From NCBI GenBank assembly GCA_030057915.1, contig JASGUC010000018.1, positions 1 to 39,671 on the forward strand: 39,671 nt of DNA, read 5' to 3'. Of the stretch, positions 18,447-26,931 are shown piece by piece (positions within the stretch are counted from its first letter, which is position 1; the number at the start of each line of letters is the position of its first letter). This stretch comes from Pseudomonadota bacterium (GTDB lineage Bacteria > Desulfobacterota > Syntrophia > Syntrophales > UBA8958). The translations under genes and the position numbers were made by a program. The notes beneath the pieces are model-generated. The model was not told where the DNA came from. It did not search any database and worked only from the letters and a program-made list of their open reading frames with translations.

Positions 18447-18580
18447 ACCTTGGAGCTTGGACCTTTTTTGTCATTTCGACCGAAGGGAGAAATCCATGTC
18501 CCGGACGCAATGAGGGATATAATGACATCTGGGTAGGCTCGCGCTCCTTGGACCTTGGACTTTGGACTTTGGACCTTCTA
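18447..18580. repeat. Heptamer array and truncated GTCATTTCGA element
   Basis: TTGGACC-type heptamers occur around 18447-18465 and as four units CTTGGAC/TTTGGAC at 18547-18574. Between them (18469-18527) lies a GTCATTTCGA element whose right arm is mostly deleted. This fills the gap between lpxH and the crotonase gene; no gene seen. Confidence 0.7.
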
Positions 18581-18682
18581 TGGAGGGCAACCGGAAGGGG
18601 ATGATCGGCCCGCCGCCGGCGAGACGGCCTTCCCAGGTCCGGGAGGAACGCAACATCGATTGACGAAAGGAGTATGCGGCAA

Positions 18683-19495
18683 ATGAACGATTACCCGTTT
18701 TTTGAAGTGGAAAAGATACCCGCCCAGCAAACGGCGATACTGTACCTCAATCGCCCGGAAAAGCTCAACGCCATGAGCTGGCCTTTCTGGCGCGATCTGG
18801 CCCCCGTGGTGGAGGACCTGGAGAAGGCCCCGGACGTCCGGGTGGTCATCGTGGCCGGCAAGGGCAGGTCCTTCAGCGTGGGCATCGATGTCTTCGATTT
18901 TTTCACCGCCTTTTCCGAGGTCATTCAAGGGGGGACCCCGGAGAAACGAGGGGAATTTCACAAACTGATCCTCCAGATGCAGGAGGGATTCACCCGCATG
19001 GCCGAGGGCGACAAGATCTATATCGGCGCCGCCCATCGCCATTGCCTCGGCGCCGGCCTCGATCTCCTGTCCGCCTGCGATCTGCGTCTGGCAACGGAAG
19101 ACGCCGTTATCTCCCTCCGGGAAACCAGGATCGCCATCGTCGCGGACATGGGCAGCCTGAACCGCCTGCCCCGGATCATCGGCCAGGGCAACGCCCGCAT
19201 GATGGCCTATACGGGTCGGGATTTCACCGCCGCGGAGTGCCTGCGCATGGGACTCCTCAACGAGGTGTACGACTCCCGGGAAGCCCTCATGTCCGGGGCG
19301 CTGAAACTGGCGGCGGAGATCGCCGACAACTCCGCCGCAACGGTGACGGGGACGAAGAAGGTCCTCAACTACATGGAGGATCACGGCGTGGATGACGGGT
19401 TGAAATTCGTCGCCGCGTGGAATTCCGCGTTCTTCAATACCCGGGAGGTCCAGGAGAGCGTCATGAAGGTCATGGCCAAGGGAAAGGGCAAATAG
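18683..19495 (+). CDS. Crotonase-family protein, dienoyl-CoA isomerase-like
   Basis: The product is 270 residues starting at ATG 18683, spaced 10 nt from GGAG; the ATG at 18674 almost touches it. The fold begins ILYLNRPEKLNAMSW. The oxyanion-hole loop is GKGRSFSVGIDVFDF. The three acids used by mammalian delta3,5-delta2,4-dienoyl-CoA isomerase appear conserved: Asp in LGAGLDLLSACD, Glu in RETRIAI and Asp in VADMGSLNRLPRIIG. It may thus isomerise dienoyl-CoA or a related CoA ester in fatty or aromatic acid degradation. The usual hydratase glutamate pair is not obvious. No other beta-oxidation gene adjoins; it converges on the cytochrome operon with a 25-bp gap. Confidence 0.8.
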   Translation: MNDYPFFEVEKIPAQQTAILYLNRPEKLNAMSWPFWRDLAPVVEDLEKAPDVRVVIVAGKGRSFSVGIDVFDFFTAFSEVIQGGTPEKRGEFHKLILQMQEGFTRMAEGDKIYIGAAHRHCLGAGLDLLSACDLRLATEDAVISLRETRIAIVADMGSLNRLPRIIGQGNARMMAYTGRDFTAAECLRMGLLNEVYDSREALMSGALKLAAEIADNSAATVTGTKKVLNYMEDHGVDDGLKFVAAWNSAFFNTREVQESVMKVMAKGKGK

Positions 19496-19520
19496 CGCCC
19501 GTCTTGCCCATCCGGGTTTC

Positions 19521-21458
19521 TCAAAAGAGGATGGCCCAGAAGATCAGGATGGTAAGCATCAGCCCCACCGCCAGGCTCCCCAGCCCGAAGGCCGCGGAAA
19601 CGAGCTTGAGGGGAATGCCGGGATGGTCCCGCTTGATGGTCTCCAGGCGGTTCTCCTCAAGCAGCCGCCGATACTCCAGGGGCCTCTGCTCTTGGAGTTC
19701 TTCCATCGTATAAGTGCCGGTGAAGATGATGCGGTCCATGGGGAACTTCGTGGGGATGAAGTGGGTGTTGAAGAAGTGGACGGTAAAGATGAACAACGCC
19801 GCCAGCAGCGCCTCCTCGGAATGGACCATGGCCGCGATGTTCAACGCCCATCCGGGCACGAGATAGGATGACCACTCCGGCTTCCAAAGCAGGAGCCCGG
19901 ATCCGCCGATGGCGAACATCCCCCAGAAGACCGCCAGGAAGTCGAACTTCTCCCAATAGGTCCACCGCTCGAATTTCGGCATCTCGCCCCGGTCGAAAAA
20001 CCAGCGGAACATCCCCTTGAGATCTTCCCAGTCCTTGAGATTCGGGAAGAGGGAATCGGGACCCAGGAGCCGGCCGACCCAACCCCGCGTTCCCTGACCC
20101 TTGGGGAAGAGGAACTTGAAGGAGAGCACGGCCACATAGGCCACGATGGCAATTAGCACCAACGCCGCCCCGCGGTGGAGCAGGGCCGCGTTTTGGGCGC
20201 CTCCCCAGAGGTCCATGAAGATCCCCGCCCAGGCCGACTCCGGATATTTAACCGGGAAGCCCGTCATCACCAGGACGAAGAAGGAAAGGATGAGCAGGAC
20301 GTGCATGGCCCTCTCGACGGGGGAAAATCTCTGGACGTGCTGGATGCAGTCATCTTCGGAGAGGGAGCAGCGCGCCTTGATGCCCAGTTTCTCCATGCGG
20401 TGGGTTTCCCAATAGACCTTGCGCCACCACAGGAAGGTGTGGGTCCAGAAGAACAGGAAGGTCCCGGCGAGAAGCCCGGACATGAAGACAAAGGTCCAGA
20501 ACAGGGAAGGATAATTCTTGCGGTCCCGATAGTTTGGATGGGCCTTGTAGTCCACGAACCGGGTGTGAAAGTTCTTGTGACAGCGACCGCAGTTCGCCAC
20601 GAGATTGTCGGGATGAATGCTGGAACGAGGATCGCTCTTGGGGAGGATGTTGTGGGTGGTGTGGCAGTCCCCGCATCCGGCGACGCGGGAGGGATAGCCT
20701 ACATTCTGGACCTTCCCGTGGTACGTCTCCTCGTAATAACGGACGAGATCGGCGGACATATTGTTCCGTTTCATCATCGCCGCGTCGGAATGGCAGCGCT
20801 TGCACTTCCCCGTGTAGAATTCCCTGGCCTCGGCGGGATATTTGTCCAGAGCGGTGTGATAGACCCGGGTGTCGTGCAGGCCGTGGCAATCGGAACAGTC
20901 CGCCGCGTCCTGGTTGCCCTTCAACAGGGCCTCGCTGTGACCGGAGGCGACGTACTCGTCGTTGCCGTGACATTCGGTGCACCTCTCAACGATGGCGCGT
21001 TTCATGTCCGCCCGTGGCATCTTCCGGAAGGCGTGAATGCCCCGGTGGCAGTCGTAACAGCGAAAATCCTCCTGAATGTAGTGGAAATTGGAGAGGTATT
21101 CCGCCGCTATCCTCTCGTGGCAGCTCCCGCAGGACACCGGGTCGGGCCTCTTCTCGCCGGTGGAGTGCCGCCGGATGTCGTCGATTCCCCGATGGCAGCC
21201 CGTGCAGCCGATGTTCCCATGGGCGGAGGCGGGGAAGGCAACGCGGAAATCATATCCGTCATGGCAGCGCAGGCATTGGGAGGCGGCCGCTTCGGGTCCG
21301 GCTTCCGGGGCCGCCCCGCCCGCCGTCACGGCGCCGGGAGGGGCAAGCAGAAGGCAGACCGCCGTTACGAGAGCCGTAAACCACCGGGCCGATCTTTCCC
21401 CATTCGTCATCTTCCGCCGCCTTATCGACATGAAACCCAAGAGGGCATGCCCGCCCAT
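19521..21458 (-). CDS. Nine-heme cytochrome c fused to membrane b-type cytochrome (CbcL-like)
   Basis: A 645-residue product. A signal sequence (TALVTAVCLLLAPP) precedes a periplasmic domain (~60-300) with nine CXXCH sites: CLRCH, CTGCH, CGSCH, CYDCH, CTECH, CSDCH, CKRCH, CGDCH, CGRCH. From ~314 follow about six membrane helices of a cytochrome b561/formate dehydrogenase gamma-type domain with candidate heme-b histidines (ERAMHVLL, ALLHRG, MVHSEE, FTVHFFNTH). Nine c-hemes plus a diheme b domain is the design of Geobacter CbcL, a quinol-linked inner-membrane electron donor to periplasmic cytochromes. Start at ATG 21458; ATG 21410 (MTNGERSARW) is possible. Last gene of the operon. Confidence 0.87.
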   Translation of the reverse strand: MGGHALLGFMSIRRRKMTNGERSARWFTALVTAVCLLLAPPGAVTAGGAAPEAGPEAAASQCLRCHDGYDFRVAFPASAHGNIGCTGCHRGIDDIRRHSTGEKRPDPVSCGSCHERIAAEYLSNFHYIQEDFRCYDCHRGIHAFRKMPRADMKRAIVERCTECHGNDEYVASGHSEALLKGNQDAADCSDCHGLHDTRVYHTALDKYPAEAREFYTGKCKRCHSDAAMMKRNNMSADLVRYYEETYHGKVQNVGYPSRVAGCGDCHTTHNILPKSDPRSSIHPDNLVANCGRCHKNFHTRFVDYKAHPNYRDRKNYPSLFWTFVFMSGLLAGTFLFFWTHTFLWWRKVYWETHRMEKLGIKARCSLSEDDCIQHVQRFSPVERAMHVLLILSFFVLVMTGFPVKYPESAWAGIFMDLWGGAQNAALLHRGAALVLIAIVAYVAVLSFKFLFPKGQGTRGWVGRLLGPDSLFPNLKDWEDLKGMFRWFFDRGEMPKFERWTYWEKFDFLAVFWGMFAIGGSGLLLWKPEWSSYLVPGWALNIAAMVHSEEALLAALFIFTVHFFNTHFIPTKFPMDRIIFTGTYTMEELQEQRPLEYRRLLEENRLETIKRDHPGIPLKLVSAAFGLGSLAVGLMLTILIFWAILF

Positions 21459-21480
21459 GGAGGTCCTTTCCCCGTCTCGC

Positions 21481-22242
21481 CTATTTCCCCTGTCCCGCCG
21501 GCAGACGGTTCGTCCCTTTCAGGGCCTTCCGCCAGCTCTCCATGCCGCCGAAAAGCCTGGTCGTGTCGTAGCCCTTTCTGGCCAGATAACAAGAGGCCAG
21601 GAAGGATCTGAAGCCCCGTTCATCGACGAGAACGATCCGTCGATCCAGGGGAAGGTCCTGGTAGAGCCGGTCCAAACGGTAGAAGGGGATGTTTACGGCC
21701 CCTTTTATCCCCCCCTGACGAAAGGCATCCTCGGAACGGATGTCGAGGAGGAATATCGGTTCCCCCTCTTCCAGCCATTTTTTCAGCCGCGAGGCCTTTA
21801 TCGACGGGATGGCCTTGCGGGGAATCCGCTCCTGGGCCGCCGTCGTGTAGCCGGCCTGCTTCCACCCCGGCAGGCCGCCCTTGAGCACGGACACATCCCG
21901 GTAGCCCATTTCTCTCGCCTTGTTTGCCGATTTGTAGCTCCGGAGGCACAGGTCGCTTTCACAGTAATAGATCAGTTTCTTCCCCTTGTCGGCAGGCAAT
22001 AGGTCAAGACGTTCCTGGAAGGTTTCACAGGGAAGGCAGAGGGATCCGGGTATGGCGTGATCCCGGCATTCGATTGCGCTCATGGTATTGATGAGGACAA
22101 CCTCTGCCTTTTCATCCAGCAACCGCCGGAGCTGTTCCGGGGCGATCTCCGTCACAGCCTGTTGCTGTCCCCAGAGCGACGCCGGGCCGAACAGGAACGT
22201 CGCCAACGCTATCAGCATGGACAAACCACCAATCTTGCGCAT
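21481..22242 (-). CDS. Secreted tandem rhodanese-domain protein
   Basis: The product is 253 residues from ATG 22242 with AAGGAAAGG upstream. A signal peptide (MLIALATFLFGPASLWG) indicates the periplasm. Rhodanese domain 1 (~30-125) has a cysteine-containing active loop, YYCESDLCLRS. Domain 2 (~140-245) has the fold (FLLDIRSEDAFRQGGIKGA) but its loop is LVDERGFRS: the cysteine position is Asp, so it is probably inactive. Rhodaneses move sulfane sulfur, and some handle selenium. It lies 22 bp upstream of the CbcL-like gene and 17 bp after the octaheme gene, clearly in one operon. Confidence 0.82.
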   Translation of the reverse strand: MRKIGGLSMLIALATFLFGPASLWGQQQAVTEIAPEQLRRLLDEKAEVVLINTMSAIECRDHAIPGSLCLPCETFQERLDLLPADKGKKLIYYCESDLCLRSYKSANKAREMGYRDVSVLKGGLPGWKQAGYTTAAQERIPRKAIPSIKASRLKKWLEEGEPIFLLDIRSEDAFRQGGIKGAVNIPFYRLDRLYQDLPLDRRIVLVDERGFRSFLASCYLARKGYDTTRLFGGMESWRKALKGTNRLPAGQGK

Positions 22243-22259
22243 GGCCTTTCCTTCTCCGC

Positions 22260-24275
22260 TCATTCGAACATCGGCGGCATGGACATGCCCCAATCGTACA
22301 TTTGGGGTTCGGAGACCGGCGCCTTGTAAACGGGGTAGTCGTTCTTCAGGAAGCCCCGGATGTTCTTGATCCTCGCTTTCGAGAAAAACGCCGCGTCGTC
22401 GTCATGACAGTTTAGGCAACCGTCCGGGTTTCCCTTCCTCCCGTAAGCGTTTTCCCTGGCGAGAGGCGCCATCCCGTGCTCCACCGGGTACGGCTTTTCA
22501 TGCTCCATCGCCGGTCGGTCGGCGGCGACCAGTCTGTCCTTTTCCAGGGCGTAAATACGGTCGGACACATAGACGACGTTGCGGAAGCCGCGCTTGGTCA
22601 GGGCCCGGATCATCCTCTGGATGTCGTCGTCCGTGAGGACCGCGGGCTGCTTTATGTTCTGGCCGTCCGTTCCCTTGACCTCGATGGCCCCCACCCCACG
22701 CACCGCCCAAACGGCCTCCCTCACCTCCCGGAGGGCGATGGGTTCGATGGCGCCGTCGGCCTTCTTTTCTCCAAACCACTGAAATAGTTTGGGGACATAA
22801 GGGATATAGCGCTCCTGGCGGTCCCGGCCCGTGGTCGCCCTGGTGATCCAAGGCTTCCAGGCCTTCGCCGCGGGCTGGGCGTAATCCTCCGGCCGGATCA
22901 CCCGATTCAGGTTGTCCGCCGTATAACCGACTTCCACCCCCGTGCCCATATCGAGGAGGCACATGCCTCGGCCGGGCTGGGCATTGGCGTGGCAGCCGGA
23001 GCACTGGACGATGAAGGTGTGGAAGGTCGCCCCGCTGAATTTTTCCCTATGTCGTTCCGCGGGATTCCGGGCGGCCTCCGGCATGCCCTTGCGGGACGCG
23101 GCATAGCCGCCTTCGAGATGGCAGGTCTCGCAGGTCTTCATGCCAACGCCATTCAGATCTCTCCGCACGGTGTTGTGGGGCGACCAGCCCTTGGCTATCT
23201 GATGCCGCCGCCGCTCTGCGGCGTTGCGTCCCACGAGTCCATGACAGTCCGTGCACCGCATCCCCGCCGCCAGGTGGGCGTCGTAACGTTCCGCATGGAT
23301 CGTTCCGGTGTTCTTGCCGTCGGCCGCCCCGTGACATTGCCGACAATTGGCGGTCTCGACGGACTTGCCGAAAACGCTCCCCCGCAACCGGCCGTCGGCG
23401 GTGAAGAGCCTTCGGTCCCGCCAATTGTAGTTCACCACGGGCCGTCGGGAGAGTTCCCAGACGCCGGCCATGAAATCAGGATGCTCCGGGCCGGCCGCGG
23501 GATTGCGGTATGTGAAAATCGCCCCGGAAACGCTGCCCAGGCCCGCCCCCGCCGTGGCCGCCCAGCGGTAATTCCTCTGCGCCAACTGACGGTTGCGCTC
23601 CGTCATGCGATAACCGGGTTGATGGCAGATCAGGCAATCCGCCTCCACCACCCCACTCTCCCGAAAACGGCTCCGGCCGTCGGGGGTGAAGCGGGAGGTG
23701 TAATCACCGTCATGGGCCGCCTTGCCGCGGCCTTCCGCCTGGAGATGATTCCGGGACAAATCGCGTCGGCCGTCGTCCTTTCGCCCGTATTCCATGGGCC
23801 CCCCGCCGGGATGGCACCAGCCGCAGGCCGGCGAGACCACCCGACCCCGGTCGTCGAACTTGCCGCCGCCGATCCAGTCGTATGTGGAGAGGTCCATCCG
23901 TTGGGCATGAGAGTTCTTTTTCGGGGCCAGGAGCGCCGCCGCCGCTGCCGGCTGCCACTTGCCATACATCCCCGGGGAGAGGATCCAGGGACGGCGTCGG
24001 TCGTAACGGTCGCTCATCTCGTCGAAACCCTGTTGAAAATGGTAACCCGAGGTGATGGCGGCATAACCGTGGCAGCCCCCGCAGGTGCGCCGGGGACTGT
24101 AGGGATCGGTCCGGTTCCGGTCCGGGGCGATGGTCTCGCCCTGCTCGTTTTTCAACGTCACGTCCGCATGGGTCCTCGCCTGGACCTCAACGCCGGGCAA
24201 ACCGGCGGAAATCAGGAAAAGACACATCGCGAGGACGGAAAAACGTCCGGCAGTGGAAACCATCTTCATTCCCAT
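22260..24275 (-). CDS. Secreted octaheme c-type cytochrome
   Basis: A 671-residue product with a signal peptide (FSVLAMCLFLISAGLPG). Eight CXXCH motifs are present: CGGCH, CGWCH, CLICH, CRQCH, CTDCH, CETCH, CSGCH and CLNCH. Seven fall in residues ~65-430 and the last near 630. In between lies a ~190-residue heme-free stretch (PKLFQWFGEKKADGAIEPIA, DDDIQRMIRALTKRGF), possibly a substrate or docking domain. I cannot place it in a named family; large cytochromes of this plan occur in dissimilatory metal and selenite/tellurite clusters. Several ATGs crowd the start (24275, 24269, 24263); ribosome-binding signals are weak. Confidence 0.8.
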   Translation of the reverse strand: MGMKMVSTAGRFSVLAMCLFLISAGLPGVEVQARTHADVTLKNEQGETIAPDRNRTDPYSPRRTCGGCHGYAAITSGYHFQQGFDEMSDRYDRRRPWILSPGMYGKWQPAAAAALLAPKKNSHAQRMDLSTYDWIGGGKFDDRGRVVSPACGWCHPGGGPMEYGRKDDGRRDLSRNHLQAEGRGKAAHDGDYTSRFTPDGRSRFRESGVVEADCLICHQPGYRMTERNRQLAQRNYRWAATAGAGLGSVSGAIFTYRNPAAGPEHPDFMAGVWELSRRPVVNYNWRDRRLFTADGRLRGSVFGKSVETANCRQCHGAADGKNTGTIHAERYDAHLAAGMRCTDCHGLVGRNAAERRRHQIAKGWSPHNTVRRDLNGVGMKTCETCHLEGGYAASRKGMPEAARNPAERHREKFSGATFHTFIVQCSGCHANAQPGRGMCLLDMGTGVEVGYTADNLNRVIRPEDYAQPAAKAWKPWITRATTGRDRQERYIPYVPKLFQWFGEKKADGAIEPIALREVREAVWAVRGVGAIEVKGTDGQNIKQPAVLTDDDIQRMIRALTKRGFRNVVYVSDRIYALEKDRLVAADRPAMEHEKPYPVEHGMAPLARENAYGRKGNPDGCLNCHDDDAAFFSKARIKNIRGFLKNDYPVYKAPVSEPQMYDWGMSMPPMFE

Positions 24276-24383
24276 CTCAATCCCATCTCAATCCCTATCG
24301 ACAACTGCGGCGCCGCCCGATTCACCTTTTTTGCGTCTCCGGGGAAAGGGCGCCGTCCTTTCCCCGGAAACCCGGACAGGGGC

Positions 24384-25274
24384 TTACGGCTCTGCGGGAG
24401 CGTCGGGATCCTTCAGCCATTCCATGGCCGAACCGTCGTAGATCTTCACATTCTCATAACCGAGCATGTCGGTGAGGATGAACGCCCAGGCGGTGCAGGT
24501 CTTTCCCGTATCGCAATAGGCGATGATCTCCCTCGACTTGTCGGCGCCCACCGCCGTCGTTGCCAGGGCCGCCAGGGCCGCCTGATCCTTGTAGAGTCCC
24601 TCGGGGGTGAAGAGCTGTCCCACGGGGAGATTGACGGCCCCCTTGATCCGGCCGGCCTTCTGCACAAAGGGCAGCTTCTGCTTGCCCTCATAGAAGTCGG
24701 GGGCGCGAACGTCGAGGATGACCGCCTTGCCCAGGCTCTTGAGGACATAATCCTTGTTCACGAAGAGCCCCCGATTGATTTTTCCCCGGTAGGCCTTGGC
24801 CTTGGCCCGAACGGCGTCCGTCGATACCGCCTTGCCGTCCTTTACCCATTTGTTCTGGCCGCCGTCGAGAACGGCCACATTGGCGACGCCCGCATACTTC
24901 AGCGTCCAGGCCACCCGGGTCATGTCGAACTGGTCGGGGACGGTCGTCGTCTTGCCCACGACCACCACCAGGGAATCGGCATCGATGCCCGCCCCGCCGA
25001 TGGTGTCGAAGAGTTCATCGATGGCGGGCAGTTCGTTCAACAGCTCTCCCCTCTTGACGGCCCAGGCGCCATAAAAGGCGTTGACGGCATTGGGGATATG
25101 GCCGGCTTTGTATTCCTCCACCTTCCGGACGTCAAGCACCACGAGCCGGGGATTCTCGAGATTCTTCTGGAGCCAATCGGTGGATACCAGCGGGGCGCCG
25201 ACCTTCGCCAGGGCCGCCGCGGGCAACAGCAGCAAAATCACGAACAAAACAAGCGGCAATCTCAACTTTCTCAT
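24384..25274 (-). CDS. Secreted thiosulfate sulfurtransferase-like rhodanese
   Basis: A 296-residue two-domain rhodanese with a clear signal peptide (LPLVLFVILLLLPAAALA). Domain 1 (~30-145: VVLDVRKVEEYKAGHIPNA) lacks a catalytic cysteine, normal for two-domain enzymes. Domain 2 carries the active loop AYCDTGKTCTAW at about 250-260. The layout fits periplasmic thiosulfate:cyanide sulfurtransferases and the rhodanese (ExtH) of Geobacter ext clusters, recalled from memory. It follows the 11-heme gene by 13 bp and precedes the octaheme gene by 108 bp, so sulfur or selenium chemistry seems tied to the electron pathway. Confidence 0.85.
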   Translation of the reverse strand: MRKLRLPLVLFVILLLLPAAALAKVGAPLVSTDWLQKNLENPRLVVLDVRKVEEYKAGHIPNAVNAFYGAWAVKRGELLNELPAIDELFDTIGGAGIDADSLVVVVGKTTTVPDQFDMTRVAWTLKYAGVANVAVLDGGQNKWVKDGKAVSTDAVRAKAKAYRGKINRGLFVNKDYVLKSLGKAVILDVRAPDFYEGKQKLPFVQKAGRIKGAVNLPVGQLFTPEGLYKDQAALAALATTAVGADKSREIIAYCDTGKTCTAWAFILTDMLGYENVKIYDGSAMEWLKDPDAPAEP

Positions 25275-25287
25275 GGCATCTCCTCCT

Positions 25288-26532
25288 TCATCTACTCAAT
25301 GGCTTTGGTTTTACGATAAGTTTTTCATTGGCCTTCGAACCGTCCTTGATCAGTTTCTCCTTCTGGAGAAAGCCCTTCCCCTCCACGTGGCAGGCGTCGC
25401 AGGACCTGGTCCGGGCCGTCCTCTTCCGGATGTTGTGGGCCGGCGTGTCCCAGTAATTGGGCAGGGCATCGTACTGCTCCATCTTGATGCCCACCGCCTT
25501 GAAGGTATCTCTGATGGTGGGGATCAGGCGCAGGGTGGTGAGCGTTTTCCCGTCCCGGCTCAGGCCCAGGGCGAAGCCCGGTTTGGCCTGGGAATGGGTT
25601 TCCACGTGGCAGTCGCTGCAATTCCGGTACTCGCCGGCGGAATGGCAGCCGTAACAGGAAACCTTGCCCCGGTGATTACGATGGGACAGACGGGCGGTAA
25701 GCTTGCTTTCCTTCCCCAGCTCGTGGCAGTTCTTGCAGGCGGGCCTTGTCTTGACGTCATTCTTGGAGAGATAGAGGTTCCCGTCGCCGTGCATCTCCTC
25801 CTTGCTGTGGCAATCGACGCACATCTTCCCCTTCTGGTAGTGGACGTCCGCCCGGCCCCCGTATTCCCCTGTATATTCGGTATATACCCGTCCGCCATGG
25901 CAAAAGGCGCAGGTCTTGCCCTCGTCCCTTTTCACGAACTTGTGTCCTTTGATCAGGCCGATGCCGATCCCGCCGACGGGGGGAGCCTTGACGTGACAGC
26001 CGCCGCAGGAGGCGTGACAGCTCCGGCAGGACTGCTCGAACGCCTTGGCGTCGAACTGCTTGACCTCCTCGGGGGACATGCGCTTTATAACGCCGTTGCG
26101 CTGGCCGATGGTGGTATAGTGAAGAGATTTGGCGTAATTGGCCGATATTTGCTTGTGGCAGGGCGCGCAGGTCTCGATGTTGTCCGAAGGCCGACTGACC
26201 AGCCCTTTATGGGCCTCTTCCCGGGTTGCGGCCCGGTGGTCTCCCCGGTGGCAGGAGACACAGCCCGCCTTGAGGTGCACATCCGTCCCGATCAATGCCT
26301 TGTCGATCAGGTACCCCCGATACATCTGCTCCGCCTTAACAGGCGGAGGCGCCCCCGCTCACCCTTCCCCCGCGCCCACGGGTATGACCGGGGGCTTGTA
26401 AAGGGCTTTCAGGAGTTCCGGATTGGTGTGACAGGAGACGCAGCCGCTGGCGGCGGCAACCGGGGAGGAGAGGGACAATATCACCATGATGGCGAAGAAG
26501 GACCACGAAACGACGCGAGATTTCCGTATCAT
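25288..26532 (-). CDS. Eleven-heme c-type cytochrome with in-frame TGA (possible selenoprotein)
   Basis: Read as one frame this is 414 residues with a single internal TGA at 26361-26359 (codon 58). Upstream of it lie the signal peptide (WSFFAIMVILSLSSPVAAA) and heme site CVSCH. Downstream come ten more: CVSCH, CAPCH, CRSCH, CGGCH, CAFCH, CVDCH, CKNCH, CYGCH, CSDCH, CDACH. The downstream part alone has no export signal, so could not mature as a cytochrome. Both parts share frame and a continuous proline-rich linker. Explanations: selenocysteine insertion, a nonsense mutation, or a sequence error. The layout recalls Geobacter extK/extL next to rhodanese extH, which I recall (unverified) being re-read as one Sec-containing protein. 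A GTG at 26541 is an alternative start. First gene of the operon. Confidence 0.75.
26329..26361 (-). promoter_or_regulatory. SECIS-like hairpin following in-frame TGA
   Basis: On the minus strand TGA (26361-26359) is followed after 10 nt by the stem CTCCGCC, loop TGTTAA and stem GGCGGAG (26348-26329), 7 perfect pairs. The loop G is second in the loop and 19 nt after the TGA. As I recall, bacterial SECIS elements need a G in the first two loop bases 16-37 nt after the UGA. GC-rich sequence forms such hairpins by chance, so this is suggestive only. Confidence 0.5.
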
Positions 26533-26783
26533 TACGCTCACTCAAGCTTCCACTGTCCAAAAGACGCGCTCCCCGACGATTCGCCCCGTCGCAGAAGGGG
26601 CCAATCATGCCGGATGGTCCGCCCTGCCGTGGCGCCCATTGAAACACAGATCGCGTTTATCTTCAAGAAATATTTTGATGACTTTCGTATTGCTATTTTA
26701 ATCGGGGATGGTATGATGGCGCCCCTTGACCGCGGGACGCCATGGCCGGCCCAGGAGCGGAGGGGACGGGGCCCGGGGGAGGC

Positions 26784-26865
26784 CCCGCGTCCGCGGCGGA
26801 ACCGGTTAGCTTTTGGGGATTTTTTCATTGAAATTGCGGAGGTCCCGCGTCCGCGGCGGAACCGG
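26784..26865. promoter_or_regulatory. Duplicated 22-bp boxes in the cytochrome/resB divergent region
   Basis: The same 22-bp sequence occurs at 26784-26805 and 26844-26865, start to start exactly 60 bp. Each contains the near-palindrome TCCGCGGCGGA. They lie between the divergent cytochrome operon and resB, where a shared regulator could bind, but no promoter could be fixed on either side. They may instead be a simple repeat. Confidence 0.4.
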
Positions 26866-26891
26866 ATCAGGGATTTCGGGGCCTCCCGCCC

Positions 26892-26931
26892 CTTCGCCGG
26901 AAACCGGGACCGGCGGCCATGGCCGGCGAAG
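26892..26931. other. Inverted repeat upstream of resB
   Basis: CTTCGCCGG (26892-26900) pairs with CCGGCGAAG (26923-26931), enclosing the palindrome GGCCATGGCC. It lies about 75 bp before the resB start. It could be a leader hairpin or an operator; no T-run follows, so it is not a typical terminator. Confidence 0.4.

Noticed and set aside
20175..21611. A 478-codon plus-strand frame opposite the CbcL-like gene
   Set aside because: Antisense shadow; the real strand has nine CXXCH sites and membrane helices.
22989..25319. A 776-codon open frame on the plus strand opposite the octaheme and rhodanese genes
   Set aside because: It is a GC-rich shadow: the minus strand has signal peptides, heme motifs and rhodanese active sites, while the plus translation is Gly/Arg/Ala-rich without domains.
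19521..26532. A complete porin-cytochrome conduit
   Set aside because: No beta-barrel outer-membrane protein is encoded in or near the operon within this window.
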